From contig NZ_JAHKRR010000002.1 in assembly GCF_018863395.1 (NCBI RefSeq), positions 735,896 through 799,895 on the forward strand: 64,000 bases of DNA, given 5' to 3'. Shown piece after piece: positions 16,789-25,728 of this stretch. The position numbers and the translations under genes are program-made. The first letter of the stretch is position 1, and each line of letters opens with the position of its first letter. This stretch comes from Sinomicrobium weinanense (GTDB taxonomy: Bacteria; Bacteroidota; Bacteroidia; Flavobacteriales; Flavobacteriaceae). The notes under the pieces were generated by a model. That model was given only the letters and a program-made list of their open reading frames with translations, was not told where the DNA came from and did not search any database.

Positions 16789-17832
16789 ATGAAAATCCTG
16801 AAATATCTTTTTTTCCTCATTCTTATATTGGTTATAGGCATTAGTATTTATATTGCCATACAACCTTCTTCCTATCGCGTTTCCCGGACACAGGTCGTAA
16901 AAGCACATTCTCCCGTAGTATACAACTATGTCCAGGACCTGAAAAACTGGAAAAACTGGATCCCCTGGCTGGAAAAGGATCCGGATATGGCTATTAAATA
17001 CGGAGAGACTACCACAGGGATCGGTGCCAGTTACAGCTGGATAGGAGAAAAAATGAACGGAAAACTGGAAACCACAGCGGCTACCCCATTCACCAACCTG
17101 GATCAGGAACTCACCTATGAAAAACGCCCTCCCTCTGAAGTTTCCTGGACCTTCGAACCGGAAGAAAACGCTACCAAAGTAACATGGGAGATCAGTGGTG
17201 ACCTTGACTTTATGTCCAAGGCCTATATCCTTTATAAGGGGAATATGGAACAAAATATCGGCCCTGAGCTGGAGAGAGGGCTCAAAAAACTGGACAGTGT
17301 GATCCTCGAAGATATCAAAAAATACAGCATAGAGATCGATGGTATTACGGAACACAGCGGGGGTTTTTACCTTTACACCACTACCTCCAGTAAAATTTCC
17401 GACAGCCGGAAAAAAATCCCGGAACGCATTCGCGTCATAGAAAAATACATTACAGCCCATAATATCACCAATGTTGGGACCCCGTTTACCTATTACCATT
17501 CGAGGGATGAAGAAAACAACGCCATGATATTTTCCAACGGGGTCTTAACCTCAGCCAGGATCATAACCGATCCGGAGAGCGACATACTCACCGGCCAAAT
17601 AGCCCCTTTCCGCGCATTGAAACTAACCCTTACCGGAGACACAAAAAACCTGAAAGAAGCCTGGGACAGTGCTTTTGCCTACCTTGCCGAACGCCAGATA
17701 GCACAGGACTCCACAGGGCCATACCTGGAATTTTACCTGTCTGATGCATCCAAAACCCTCAACCCGGCCAAATGGGTTACCGAGATCTACGTACCCGTGT
17801 CCGAACTCAACATCCCTCCTATTGTAGAATAG
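16789..17832 (+). CDS. Membrane-anchored SRPBCC-fold protein with a GyrI-like effector domain
   Basis: A 347-residue protein. A single N-terminal helix (about 5-25) is followed by a START/SRPBCC-like domain (about 30-175, VYNYVQDLKNWKNWIPW) and a second domain (about 185-345) resembling the GyrI/AraC effector-binding fold, ending in WVTEIYVPV. Such proteins probably bind small hydrophobic ligands; the actual ligand is unknown. ATG at 16789 is chosen because the helix follows at once; an in-frame start 14 codons earlier is less likely. It stands alone. Confidence 0.75.
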   Translation: MKILKYLFFLILILVIGISIYIAIQPSSYRVSRTQVVKAHSPVVYNYVQDLKNWKNWIPWLEKDPDMAIKYGETTTGIGASYSWIGEKMNGKLETTAATPFTNLDQELTYEKRPPSEVSWTFEPEENATKVTWEISGDLDFMSKAYILYKGNMEQNIGPELERGLKKLDSVILEDIKKYSIEIDGITEHSGGFYLYTTTSSKISDSRKKIPERIRVIEKYITAHNITNVGTPFTYYHSRDEENNAMIFSNGVLTSARIITDPESDILTGQIAPFRALKLTLTGDTKNLKEAWDSAFAYLAERQIAQDSTGPYLEFYLSDASKTLNPAKWVTEIYVPVSELNIPPIVE

Positions 17833-17916
17833 CATACTACAGCTGATATCGATCAAATCCGGCATTTTTTTATACGAATAGTACATGAAGGTGTCTTCTA
17901 TAAAATAGCATTTGCG

Positions 17917-18064
17917 TCAACCTGAACTTTTACCCTGAGCTTGCTTGCACTGAGCCCTTCGGTAGACTCAGGATAAACTTAAGCCGAAGTGTCGAAGGGT
18001 TGTTTCAGGTTCTCATCCCGGTCGTCTGATCAACAGGATGGGATGCTGAAACAAGCATGACGGG
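17917..18064. repeat. Fold-back repeat of the CCCTGAG/CGAAGGG family
   Basis: This intergenic element contains ACCCTGAGC, GAGCCCTTCGG, CCGAAG and TCGAAGGGTTGTTTCAG. Its core hairpin pairs TGTTTCAGGTTCTCATCC (from 18001) with GGATGGGATGCTGAAACA. Related copies are at 21323-21500, 24377-24407 and 42385-42407. Confidence 0.75.
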
Positions 18065-18438
18065 TTGTAAAACTTTTAGAAGATATTTTCTTTTATTCTC
18101 CCCCGACTCTTTTTTCCGGAACTTAAACATCTCTTCAGGGAGACTTTCAAAATTACCAAAAGCGATTGCTTTTGAGGTACACCTGTACTCTAAACTACCC
18201 GATAAGCCTTCCGAAACTTTCCGAAAACGTTTTCGATTTTCCCTTTCTGTTTCAAAAAACCCTGTTCTCAACCACAAAAAAATATAGAGTTGTCATTTTT
18301 TATATATTTTTTAGACATTACCCCCTATTTTAAATGGGGTATAAATGAAATATATTTAAAAATTAAAACATTTAGTATGTTTTAGTAAGGGGTGATTTGT
18401 ATTTAATATAAATTTAACATTCTTAAAATTTAATCCTT
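18065..18438. promoter_or_regulatory. Upstream region of glnK with two palindromes
   Basis: No convincing gene lies here; two overlapping opposite open frames of 76-90 codons look spurious. Two features stand out. CGAAAACGTTTTCG (18222-18235) is a perfect 14-bp palindrome of the LacI-operator style. TACCCC (18319-18324) and GGGGTA (18336-18341), separated by 11 bp, form an interrupted palindrome about 100 bp before glnK. Either could be a regulator site; the second is better placed for glnK-amtB control. The final 100 bp are AT-rich. Confidence 0.4.
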
Positions 18439-18777
18439 ATGAAAAAAATAGAAGCAATTATCAGAAAGTCAAAATTTGACGATGTAAAGGAAGCCCTGCA
18501 CCAGGTTGGAGTGAATTTTTTCAGCTATTGGGATGTTACCGGACTGGGCAATGAAAAACAGGGCCATGTATACAGGGGAGTCACTTACAGTACTGCCGAT
18601 ATACAAAGAAGGTACCTGTCTATCGTGGTGTCTGATGAGTTTGCAGACAAAGCCGTAGAGGCCATTCTGGATGCTGCAGGTACAGGAAGTGTAGGCGACG
18701 GAAAAATATTCATATCGCCGGTAGAAGAAACCTATCGTATCCGTACACGCGAAAAAGGAAAAACCTCGCTCAATTAA
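18439..18777 (+). CDS. glnK: PII nitrogen regulatory protein
   Basis: A 112-residue PII protein. The N-terminus MKKIEAIIRKSKFDDVKEAL and the B-loop region GTGSVGDGKIFISPVE, with ATP-contacting residues, are conserved. The T-loop reads GNEKQGHVYRGVTYSTAD, with Tyr at the usual uridylylation place. It senses 2-oxoglutarate and ATP/ADP and plugs the ammonium channel. Its position 56 bp before amtB supports the name GlnK. The typical operon of Bacteroidota continues with a porin. Confidence 0.95.
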   Translation: MKKIEAIIRKSKFDDVKEALHQVGVNFFSYWDVTGLGNEKQGHVYRGVTYSTADIQRRYLSIVVSDEFADKAVEAILDAAGTGSVGDGKIFISPVEETYRIRTREKGKTSLN

Positions 18778-18832
18778 ATGAATGAACAAACAAAACTAAC
18801 CGACAACGCAAACAATTTAAAGAAAACAAGTT

Positions 18833-20077
18833 ATGGAAGAAATTTTATTGACAACCAATAATATATGGATGATGGTGTGTACCGGACTGGTATTCTTCAT
18901 GCACTTAGGATTTTCCTTTCTGGAGATAGGGCTCACCCGGCAGAAAAACACCATAAACATTCTCTTCAAAAATGTATTTATTATATGTGCCGGCCTGTTG
19001 CTCTACTGCCTTATAGGTTTTAACCTGATGTATCCCGGAAGTTTCATAGGAGGAATCCTTCCCGATTATTTTATCAACCTCTTCGGGCTTTCACTCCCCG
19101 AAGACGGGTTAACTACGGCCTATGCAGACGGGGGGTACACCTACTGGACCGACTTCCTCTTTCAGGGCATGTTTGCTGCCACTGCCGCTACTATTGTATC
19201 CGGTGCAGTGGCCGAAAGGGTGAAAATAGGCAGTTTTATGCTTTTTTCCGTGATCTATGTCGGTATTGTATATCCTATTGCAGGTTCCTGGAAATGGGGC
19301 GGCGGGTTCCTCGAAGAGTGGGGGTTCTATGACTTTGCCGGTTCTACCCTGGTACACTCTGTCGGCGGATGGGCCGCCATAGTAGCTGTATATCTGCTCG
19401 GAGCCCGAATAGGCAAATTCGGAAAGGACGGAAAAGTCAATGCCCTGCCCGGCCATAACATTCCCATGGCCACAGCCGGAGTTCTTATTCTCTGGCTGGG
19501 ATGGTTCGGCTTTAACGGCGGTTCAGTACTTTCTGCCGATCCGGGGGCAACCTCGCTCACTCTTGTAACCACCTGCCTTGCTGCAGCTGCCGGGGGTGTG
19601 TCGTCCTTTGTCTTCTCTTCCATTCGCTATAAAAACTACGACCTTACCATGTTCCTCAATGGTATCCTGGGCGGATTGGTAGGTATCACCGCAGGGGCAG
19701 ACCAGATGTCTCCGACAGATGCCATTATTATCGGTATCGTGGCAGGGGTGATCATCGTTCTGGGTGTGGCCTTTATCGACAGGTTGAAACTGGACGATCC
19801 GGTGGGCGCCATAGCCGTTCACCTCCTATGCGGAATATGGGGGACCCTCGCCGTTGGTATCTTCGGTGCAATGGCCGGCTTTAATCAGTTCCTGATACAA
19901 CTTGCAGGAGTAGCCATTATAGGTGCTTTCTGTATTATATCGGCCTTTATTATACTGACCATCATAAAGAAAACCATAGGGTTGCGTGTTACCAGGGATG
20001 AAGAACTCGAGGGGCTCGACCTTCACGAACACGGTGGTATGGAGGCTTATCCCGATTTCAGGATGAACCAGCACTAA
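18833..20077 (+). CDS. amtB: Ammonium transporter
   Basis: A 414-residue inner-membrane channel of the Amt/Rh family with about 11 helices. The conserved pore histidines occur in LVHSVGGWAA (near 167) and AVHLLCGIWGT (near 327); the family signature DFAGSTLVHSVGG is intact. It carries ammonium and is gated by the neighbouring PII protein. The C-terminal tail has the usual GLDLHEHGGMEAY sequence seen in regulated Amt proteins. Confidence 0.95.
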   Translation: MEEILLTTNNIWMMVCTGLVFFMHLGFSFLEIGLTRQKNTINILFKNVFIICAGLLLYCLIGFNLMYPGSFIGGILPDYFINLFGLSLPEDGLTTAYADGGYTYWTDFLFQGMFAATAATIVSGAVAERVKIGSFMLFSVIYVGIVYPIAGSWKWGGGFLEEWGFYDFAGSTLVHSVGGWAAIVAVYLLGARIGKFGKDGKVNALPGHNIPMATAGVLILWLGWFGFNGGSVLSADPGATSLTLVTTCLAAAAGGVSSFVFSSIRYKNYDLTMFLNGILGGLVGITAGADQMSPTDAIIIGIVAGVIIVLGVAFIDRLKLDDPVGAIAVHLLCGIWGTLAVGIFGAMAGFNQFLIQLAGVAIIGAFCIISAFIILTIIKKTIGLRVTRDEELEGLDLHEHGGMEAYPDFRMNQH

Positions 20078-20116
20078 ACCAAAACCAGGACAATAACCGA
20101 AGGTTGAAAAGAGAAA

Positions 20117-20142
20117 GCGGAGCGTTCTGCCAAACGCTCCGC
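20117..20142 (+). terminator. 10-bp hairpin between amtB and the porin
   Basis: GCGGAGCGTT (20117-20126) and AACGCTCCGC (20133-20142) form a perfect stem with a 6-nt loop, 40 bp after amtB. No T-run follows, so it is more likely an RNA-stability or partial termination hairpin that lowers expression of the porin relative to amtB. Confidence 0.55.
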
Positions 20143-20227
20143 AAATAATCCTCATTCATTCAAAAGGTTCTCAGTGTTGCTCAACACACAAAAAATCAGT
20201 CAGAATTAAACAACTAATCCTTTTACT

Positions 20228-21295
20228 ATGAAATCGATTACTATGACAAAGTTCGTAAAAAAAGTACTTTTTGCCCTGGTGGCGCTTATAAATTTAACTG
20301 TCCTTGCCCAGGAAGACAAGAAATTCCGGATAAGTGGCAGTGTAGATGGCTATTACCGCTATAATTTTTCAGACGAACAGCGACAGGCACCGGCTTCTTC
20401 CTTTGCCAACGATCCCGGGTTTGCCCTGGGTATGGCCAATATAATTGCTTCTTACGAGTCCGAAAAAGTAGGTTTTGTTGCCGACCTCGTGTTCGGGCCA
20501 CGTGGGGAAGATGCCGTTTTCCTGTCCACCGGTTCCTCCAATATTGTCAACCAGTTGTATGTGTACTGGACCGTCAGCGATGCCGTTACCCTTACTTTTG
20601 GAAATTTCAACACCTTCCTGGGATATGAAGTGATCTCTCCTACCGGGAACTTCAACTACTCCACTTCCTATATGTTTTCTTACGGGCCATTTTCCCATAC
20701 CGGACTTAAGGCAGATTTCAGCCTGTCCGACAACTGGTCTGCCATGCTGGCTGTTATGAATCCCACCGATTATACAGAATACAACCCGGCGGGGGTTTAT
20801 ACTTTTGGTGCACAGATCGGGTATGAAACCGAAAAGGGAGGCACGTGGTTTAACGCTATTTACGGAAAACAATATGATGGTGAAGCCATAAATGAAGAAG
20901 CTACCTTCCAGATAGACCTCACCACCGGGTATGACCTGACAGACATGTTCTATCTCGGACTTAACGCCACTTATAACGAAACCAAGGATGCCGGCGGATT
21001 CTACGGGATTGCCCTCTACCCCCAGATAAAGACAACCGAAAGTTTTGCCCTCGGGCTCAGAGCTGAATACTTCAAGGAGCTGGATGACGGCAGCCCTGTT
21101 TACGGACCGGATGTGGAAACCTTCGATTTTACCCTTACCGGAAGCTACACCGTGGGCAACCTTATCCTAAAGCCCGAACTCCGGCTGGACAGTGTTTCCG
21201 AAGATGTGTTCTTTGATAAGGACAGTTACAAAACAGGTATACCGTCTGAAGGCAGCCTCGGCTCATTTGTCCTGGCGGCCATCTACAAATTTTAA
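20228..21295 (+). CDS. Outer-membrane beta-barrel porin linked to ammonium uptake
   Basis: A 355-residue protein with a signal peptide (FALVALINLTVLAQ, cleavage near residue 28) and alternating aromatic/polar strands ending in the aromatic C-terminus FVLAAIYKF, typical of outer-membrane barrels. It looks like the OmpL/BBP2-type porin that often follows amtB in Bacteroidota. The probable role is passage of small nitrogen compounds across the outer membrane; this is inferred from position. An alternative start is the ATG at 20243. Confidence 0.75.
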   Translation: MKSITMTKFVKKVLFALVALINLTVLAQEDKKFRISGSVDGYYRYNFSDEQRQAPASSFANDPGFALGMANIIASYESEKVGFVADLVFGPRGEDAVFLSTGSSNIVNQLYVYWTVSDAVTLTFGNFNTFLGYEVISPTGNFNYSTSYMFSYGPFSHTGLKADFSLSDNWSAMLAVMNPTDYTEYNPAGVYTFGAQIGYETEKGGTWFNAIYGKQYDGEAINEEATFQIDLTTGYDLTDMFYLGLNATYNETKDAGGFYGIALYPQIKTTESFALGLRAEYFKELDDGSPVYGPDVETFDFTLTGSYTVGNLILKPELRLDSVSEDVFFDKDSYKTGIPSEGSLGSFVLAAIYKF

Positions 21296-21322
21296 AATAT
21301 TTTTAAGGTTATTGGTATCTGC

Positions 21323-21500
21323 GGAGGATGCCCCCAAAAGTAATACATACGTCATGCTGAACTGTCACCCTGAGCACAGCCGAAGGGTTGTTTCAGCATC
21401 CCATCACCCTGATCGGACAATCGCTGATGACATCCTGAAACCATACTGAAATAAATTCAGTACAGCGTTGTGTAAGTATTACTTTTGGAGGGGCACCTCC
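21323..21500. mobile_element. MITE-like fold-back element with 28-bp terminal inverted repeats
   Basis: The left end GGAGGATGCCCCCAAAAGTA (from 21323) is repeated inverted at the right end (GTATTACTTTTGGAGGGG ... ACCTCC, to 21500) with a few mismatches over about 28 bp. Inside is a copy of the CCCTGAGC/CCGAAGGGTTGTTTCAG repeat and a small hairpin CTGAAATAAATTCAG. It has no coding capacity and lies between the convergent porin and DUF1684 genes. No clear target duplication was seen. It could alternatively be a large two-way terminator. Confidence 0.55.
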
Positions 21501-21531
21501 TTTTCCCTGGATCTGCCGTTAAAAAGGTATA

Positions 21532-22179
21532 TTATTGTCCTTCAAAAGCCTTCACCCCGGCCCTTACAGGAACAGACAGGGTATTTTCTTTCGGTACTAT
21601 GGGACAGGAGTATTTTTTGTTGTAGGCACAATAGGGATTATAGGCTTTATTGAAGTCCAGTACGATCTCATCGCCTTCGGGTATGCGGAGGTCCATATAC
21701 CTGCCTCCCCCGTAAGTCTCCTCCCCGTTCGTAGCGTCTGAAAAAGGCAGAAACAGGTAGTCTTCAAACCCTTCCCGGGTTATCAGCTCCTGGCTTTGAT
21801 AGACGTTGAGCCTGTATTCTTTACCGCCAATCCTGAAATACAGGATACCATACCGCACCTCTTCGGTTTCCCTGTCTGTCGTTGTAGGCATAAAAAAAGG
21901 GAGTTCTTCCGGGGTCCTCTCCAATTTTGCTTTTACTCTCAGGGTCGTATCGATCGGAAAAAATTCGAGCCCGCGGAAATGTTTACGGTCCCGGTCTTTT
22001 AAGGGCGATGTTTCCGGGTTCCTAAACTCTTCATTTAATTCCTGCTGAAACAGTTCTATACTCCCAACCGCACTTGTACTGTCTGCTGTTATAGTATGTT
22101 CCGTATCGCGATATCTTTTATCTCCTTTACAACCCGTTAAAAAAACGAGAAATGCCAATGTAACCAGCGTTGTTTTCAT
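21532..22179 (-). CDS. DUF1684 lipoprotein
   Basis: A 215-residue protein with a lipoprotein signal (TLAFLVFLTGC). The mature protein contains the DUF1684 signature GGRYMDLRI and DFNKAYNPYCAYNKKYSCP, with three closely placed cysteines. The molecular function of the family is unknown. I use the ATG at 22179, directly before the signal peptide, rather than the longer open frame. Confidence 0.85.
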   Translation of the reverse strand: MKTTLVTLAFLVFLTGCKGDKRYRDTEHTITADSTSAVGSIELFQQELNEEFRNPETSPLKDRDRKHFRGLEFFPIDTTLRVKAKLERTPEELPFFMPTTTDRETEEVRYGILYFRIGGKEYRLNVYQSQELITREGFEDYLFLPFSDATNGEETYGGGRYMDLRIPEGDEIVLDFNKAYNPYCAYNKKYSCPIVPKENTLSVPVRAGVKAFEGQ

Positions 22180-22417
22180 GTATTTGTTTTTAGGGCCCGA
22201 AGCCAGGGCAGAAACCCGAAATAGCATTGATTTGTATACTAAACTCCAAACCACCGATTTCGGACTTTTTCATAAGTTGTGGACTGTTTTTGTGTCCCTT
22301 GATATTTCCCGTTACAAAGCTATGATTTTATTTGCATTCCCGGGGCAAAAATAGCTTTTCCCTCACGCTGTGTTCCGCAAATATTGAGTAAGTTTGGCAT
22401 TTCAATCTTACCTCATT

Positions 22418-23641
22418 ATGCTTCGGTCACTCCTTAAAAAATATATCTCCTCCTTTGGGGGGTTTTCCAGGGAGATCTGGTTTCTTACCCTGATAACATT
22501 CATCAACCGGGCGGGGACCATGGTCTTGCCTTTCCTGTCCAAATATCTGAAGGAAGACCTTCACTTTTCCTACGGCCAGATCGGGTGGATCATGGTGTGT
22601 TTTGGTATAGGGTCTATGACCGGTTCCTGGCTGGGCGGTAAATTTTCGGATAAAATAGGGTTTTACAAGGTCATGGTCTTTAGCCTGTTTACCAGCGGGG
22701 TTCTCTTTTTTACCCTGCAATTCATCACCGGATTTTGGGGGCTCTGTGCGGCGATGTTCGTTATCATGACCATTTCCGATATGTTCCGCCCCGCTATGTT
22801 CGTTTCGCTCGGGGCTTACAGCAAACCCGGAAACAGGACCCGCGCCCTGACCCTGGTACGCCTGGCCATAAACCTCGGATTTGCTGCCGGTCCGGCCCTC
22901 GGTGGGCTTATTATCGTACAAATGGGATATGGCGGACTGTTCTGGATAGATGGCGCCACCTGTATTATAGCCATCCTGCTGTTCCGTGCCCTGGTGCCCG
23001 AAAAGAAAAAAAGTACCGAAGCCCCAGTGACCGACACAGTTGAAAAGGAGGGCAAACCGGTCTTTAAAGACAAACCCTACTGGGTATTCCTCTTTGTAAC
23101 CTTTGTTCTTGGCATGCTGTTCTTCCAGATCTTCACCACCCTGCCCATTTATCACAAGGAAGTATATGGTCTTACAGAACTTCAGACCGGGCTGCTCATG
23201 TCCCTTAACGGGCTGCTTATATTCGTTTTCGAAATGCCCATGGTCAGCTATATCGAAAAACGGAAAACGGCCAAAACCAGGCTTATTTTCCTGAGTACGA
23301 TACTCATGGCTACCAGCTTTTTTATACTGCTGTACCCCGGCTGGATCGGTGTACTGGTTATCAGCATGGTGATCATTACCCTGGGCGAAATGCTCGGTTT
23401 TCCCTATACCAATGCCTTTGCAATGAGCAGGGCCAGCAAAGGCCGGGAAGGACGTTACATGGCCCTCTATACCATGAGTTTTTCCCTGGCACACATATGG
23501 AGTGCTAAAACCGGTATGGAGATCATAGACCGTTGGGGATACAATGCCAACTGGTTTTTTATGGGGTCTCTGGGCCTGATCGCAGTGGCCTGTTCAATCC
23601 TGCTGCGGAACATGATAAACAAGGAGATACCACAGGGATAA
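22418..23641 (+). CDS. Major facilitator superfamily transporter
   Basis: A 407-residue, 12-helix membrane protein. The MFS loop 2-3 motif is visible as GSWLGGKFSDKIGFYK, and NRTRALTLVRLAINLGFAAGPALGG resembles the helix 5 motif of drug-proton antiporters. It resembles MdtH/YttB-like exporters; the substrate is unknown. ATG at 22418 begins MLRSLLKKYI just before the first helix. It is monocistronic on the plus strand. Confidence 0.85.
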   Translation: MLRSLLKKYISSFGGFSREIWFLTLITFINRAGTMVLPFLSKYLKEDLHFSYGQIGWIMVCFGIGSMTGSWLGGKFSDKIGFYKVMVFSLFTSGVLFFTLQFITGFWGLCAAMFVIMTISDMFRPAMFVSLGAYSKPGNRTRALTLVRLAINLGFAAGPALGGLIIVQMGYGGLFWIDGATCIIAILLFRALVPEKKKSTEAPVTDTVEKEGKPVFKDKPYWVFLFVTFVLGMLFFQIFTTLPIYHKEVYGLTELQTGLLMSLNGLLIFVFEMPMVSYIEKRKTAKTRLIFLSTILMATSFFILLYPGWIGVLVISMVIITLGEMLGFPYTNAFAMSRASKGREGRYMALYTMSFSLAHIWSAKTGMEIIDRWGYNANWFFMGSLGLIAVACSILLRNMINKEIPQG

Positions 23642-23750
23642 AGCTATGCCCATCTGACGGTCGTACCTTAGGGAGTTTCCAGGCTTCCCATAATGACATT
23701 TTGACATTCTAACCGAAGGCCCGGCTGCCGGAATATCCTCCTGTAATGTT

Positions 23751-23765
23751 TGGCAACACTTTTGC
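23751..23765 (+). promoter_or_regulatory. Sigma-54-like promoter upstream of grpE-dnaJ
   Basis: TGGCAACACTTTTGC carries the invariant GG and GC of sigma-54 promoters exactly 10 bp apart and is close to TGGCAC-N5-TTGC. It ends 33 bp before the grpE start. Flavobacteriaceae encode RpoN, so use is possible, but no activator site was identified. Confidence 0.45.
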
Positions 23766-23797
23766 GGTGTGAAAGCCGGTATAAATTATGTATACAA

Positions 23798-24376
23798 ATG
23801 GCAAAAAAGAACAAAAAGGAAGAAACCAATAATAATGATATTATGGCAGAAGAGCAAACCGCACCTGTCACCGAGGAAAAGGCAGAAACTCAGGAAGTTT
23901 CAGCAGAAGAACAGCTAAAAGAAGAGCTTGCCAAAGAGAAAGACAAGTTCCTGCGCCTCTTTGCCGAATTTGAAAACTACAAAAAAAGGACTGCCAAAGA
24001 GCGTATAGAGCTGTTTAAAACAGCAGGACAAGATGTCGTGTCTGCCATGCTGCCTATACTCGACGATTTTGACAGGGCCCTGGCTGAAATACAGAAGTCC
24101 GGCAACGACAACAACGGTGTTACGGAAGGAAAGAATGAGCTCCTGAAAGGTGTGGAACTCATCAACAATAAATTCAGGGAAGCCCTGAAAGGCAAAGGCC
24201 TCACCGAGATAGAAACAACACAAGGCGATGCATTTGATGCAGAGCTTCACGAAGCCATAACCCAGATTCCCGCCCCGTCGGACGACCTGAAAGGAAAGAT
24301 CATCGATGTGGTGGAAAAAGGGTATAAACTGGGAGAGAAGATCATAAGATATCCCAAGGTGGTTGTAGGACAATAA
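23798..24376 (+). CDS. grpE: Nucleotide exchange factor GrpE
   Basis: A 192-residue protein. The first 45 residues are charged and disordered (lysine, glutamate and asparagine rich), followed by a long helix (about 45-100, RLFAEFENYKKRTAKER) and the C-terminal beta-wing with DAELHEAI and VVEKGYKLGEKIIRYPKVVVGQ. It releases ADP from DnaK. dnaJ follows 95 bp downstream; dnaK is not in this window. ATG at 23798 gives the usual short lysine-rich start. Confidence 0.95.
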   Translation: MAKKNKKEETNNNDIMAEEQTAPVTEEKAETQEVSAEEQLKEELAKEKDKFLRLFAEFENYKKRTAKERIELFKTAGQDVVSAMLPILDDFDRALAEIQKSGNDNNGVTEGKNELLKGVELINNKFREALKGKGLTEIETTQGDAFDAELHEAITQIPAPSDDLKGKIIDVVEKGYKLGEKIIRYPKVVVGQ

Positions 24377-24460
24377 TCCCCTTCGACTCCGCTCAGGGAC
24401 CGGTTTCTTTCAAGTCCCCCTAAACCGATTCTATTCGGTTGCCGAGCGAAGCCGAGGCAA
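24377..24460. repeat. Repeat fragments between grpE and dnaJ
   Basis: CCCCTTCGACTCCGCTCAGGG (24380-24400) is an inverted copy of the CCCTGAG/CGAAGGG repeat core. It is followed by the hairpin AACCGA/TCGGTT (24423-24440) and by GCCGAGCGAAGCCGAGGC (24441-24458), which shares 15 bp (CGAGYGAAGCCGAGG) with the 3' end of rarA. Confidence 0.65.
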
Positions 24461-24471
24461 AAATGGAACAC

Positions 24472-25593
24472 ATGAAAGACGATTATTACGAAATACTGGG
24501 AGTAGATAAGGGTGCTTCGGCCGCGGAAATAAAAAAGGCCTACCGTAAAAAGGCCATACAGCATCACCCCGACAAAAACCCGGGAGATACTCATGCCGAA
24601 GAAATGTTTAAGAAATCGGCAGAAGCCTATGAAGTACTGAGCGACCCCGATAAACGTGCCCGCTATGACCAGTACGGTCACGCTGCTTTTGACGGCAATG
24701 GCGGATTTGGCGGGGGTGGCATGAACATGGATGACATCTTCAGCCAGTTTGGCGATATCTTCGGAAGTGCCTTTGGCGGTGGATTCAGCGGCTTTGGAGG
24801 TGGTTTTGGCGGCGGTCAGCGCCGTGTCAAGGGAAGTAACCTGAGGATCCATGTAAAGCTCTCCCTGGAAGAAATTGCCAGTGGGGTTGAAAAGAAAGTA
24901 AAAGTACGCAGAAAAGTACAGGCTTCCGGGGTTTCTTATAAAACCTGTCCTACCTGTCACGGTACCGGGCAGGTAACCCGTGTAACCAACACCATACTGG
25001 GAAGGATGCAGACTTCTGCCCCATGTAATGCCTGCGGTGGTTCCGGACAGGTCATTGACAAAAGACCCGCAGATGCCGATGCACAAGGCCTTAAAGTGGT
25101 TGAGGAAACCGTTTCTATCAGGATCCCTGCCGGGGTTGTAGACGGTATGCAACTGAAAGTCACCGGAAAAGGTAACGAAGCACCGGGCAACAACGGTATT
25201 CCGGGAGACCTGCTGGTAGCCATCGAGGAAATAGAACACAAAACCCTGAAACGAGAGGGAGACAATCTTCACTATGACCTGTATATCAGTGTTCCGGAGG
25301 CCGTACTCGGTTCCTCCAAGGAAATAGACGCTGTTACGGGCAAAGTAAGGATCAAGCTCGAAGCGGGAATTCAGTCAGGTAAGATATTGCGGCTAAGAGG
25401 CAAGGGTATACCGAGTATCAACGGTTACGGCAGTGGGGACCTGCTGGTCCACGTCAATGTATGGACCCCGAAAACGCTAAACAGGGAACAAAAAGAGTTC
25501 TTTGAACAAATGATTAACGACGAACATTTTACGCCCAAACCCGAGAAGAGTGACAAGTCTTTCTTTGAAAAAGTAAAGGACATGTTCTCCTAA
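24472..25593 (+). CDS. dnaJ: Chaperone DnaJ with half of the zinc-binding motifs
   Basis: A 373-residue type I J-protein: J-domain at 1-70 with HPD (HHPDKNPG), a Gly/Phe-rich linker (about 72-125), a zinc region and C-terminal substrate domains. Usual DnaJ has four CxxCxGxG motifs; here only two are present (CPTCHGTG and CNACGGSG, 22 residues apart). These match motifs 2 and 3 of E. coli DnaJ. Motif 1 is deleted and the place of motif 4 reads [10 protein letters not shown], with both cysteines replaced by Ala. So zinc centre II is kept and centre I lost. Start chosen at the ATG giving [11 protein letters not shown]. It partners DnaK and GrpE. Confidence 0.95.
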   Translation: MKDDYYEILGVDKGASAAEIKKAYRKKAIQHHPDKNPGDTHAEEMFKKSAEAYEVLSDPDKRARYDQYGHAAFDGNGGFGGGGMNMDDIFSQFGDIFGSAFGGGFSGFGGGFGGGQRRVKGSNLRIHVKLSLEEIASGVEKKVKVRRKVQASGVSYKTCPTCHGTGQVTRVTNTILGRMQTSAPCNACGGSGQVIDKRPADADAQGLKVVEETVSIRIPAGVVDGMQLKVTGKGNEAPGNNGIPGDLLVAIEEIEHKTLKREGDNLHYDLYISVPEAVLGSSKEIDAVTGKVRIKLEAGIQSGKILRLRGKGIPSINGYGSGDLLVHVNVWTPKTLNREQKEFFEQMINDEHFTPKPEKSDKSFFEKVKDMFS

Positions 25594-25615
25594 AGAACAA
25601 AACTTCAAAAAATAC

Positions 25616-25643
25616 AGCCGGAGCAAACAACTCCGGCTTTTTT
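25616..25643 (+). terminator. Rho-independent terminator after grpE-dnaJ
   Basis: AGCCGGAG (25616-25623) and CTCCGGCT (25631-25638) with a 7-nt loop, followed by six T residues, 23 bp after the dnaJ stop. Confidence 0.9.
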
Positions 25644-25728
25644 ATGGCCTGAAAACCTGAAATATACGGCTATGTAAAATATTTCACCCAAATTTTATTC
25701 AATTCTTAAAAATATCACAAAAAAAATG

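Noticed and set aside
18005-18287. Two overlapping opposite open frames upstream of glnK
   Set aside because: They overlap each other and a fold-back repeat, have no homology that I recognise and no promoter; treated as non-coding.
22427-23494. Long open frame of 355 codons on the minus strand, opposite the MFS transporter
   Set aside because: It is the antisense of a clear membrane transporter, has a composition rich in Gly, His and Gln with no domain, and no promoter.
24247-25272. Open frame of 341 codons opposite grpE-dnaJ
   Set aside because: A shadow of the DnaJ codon pattern; low-complexity Phe/Gly-rich translation with no recognisable family.
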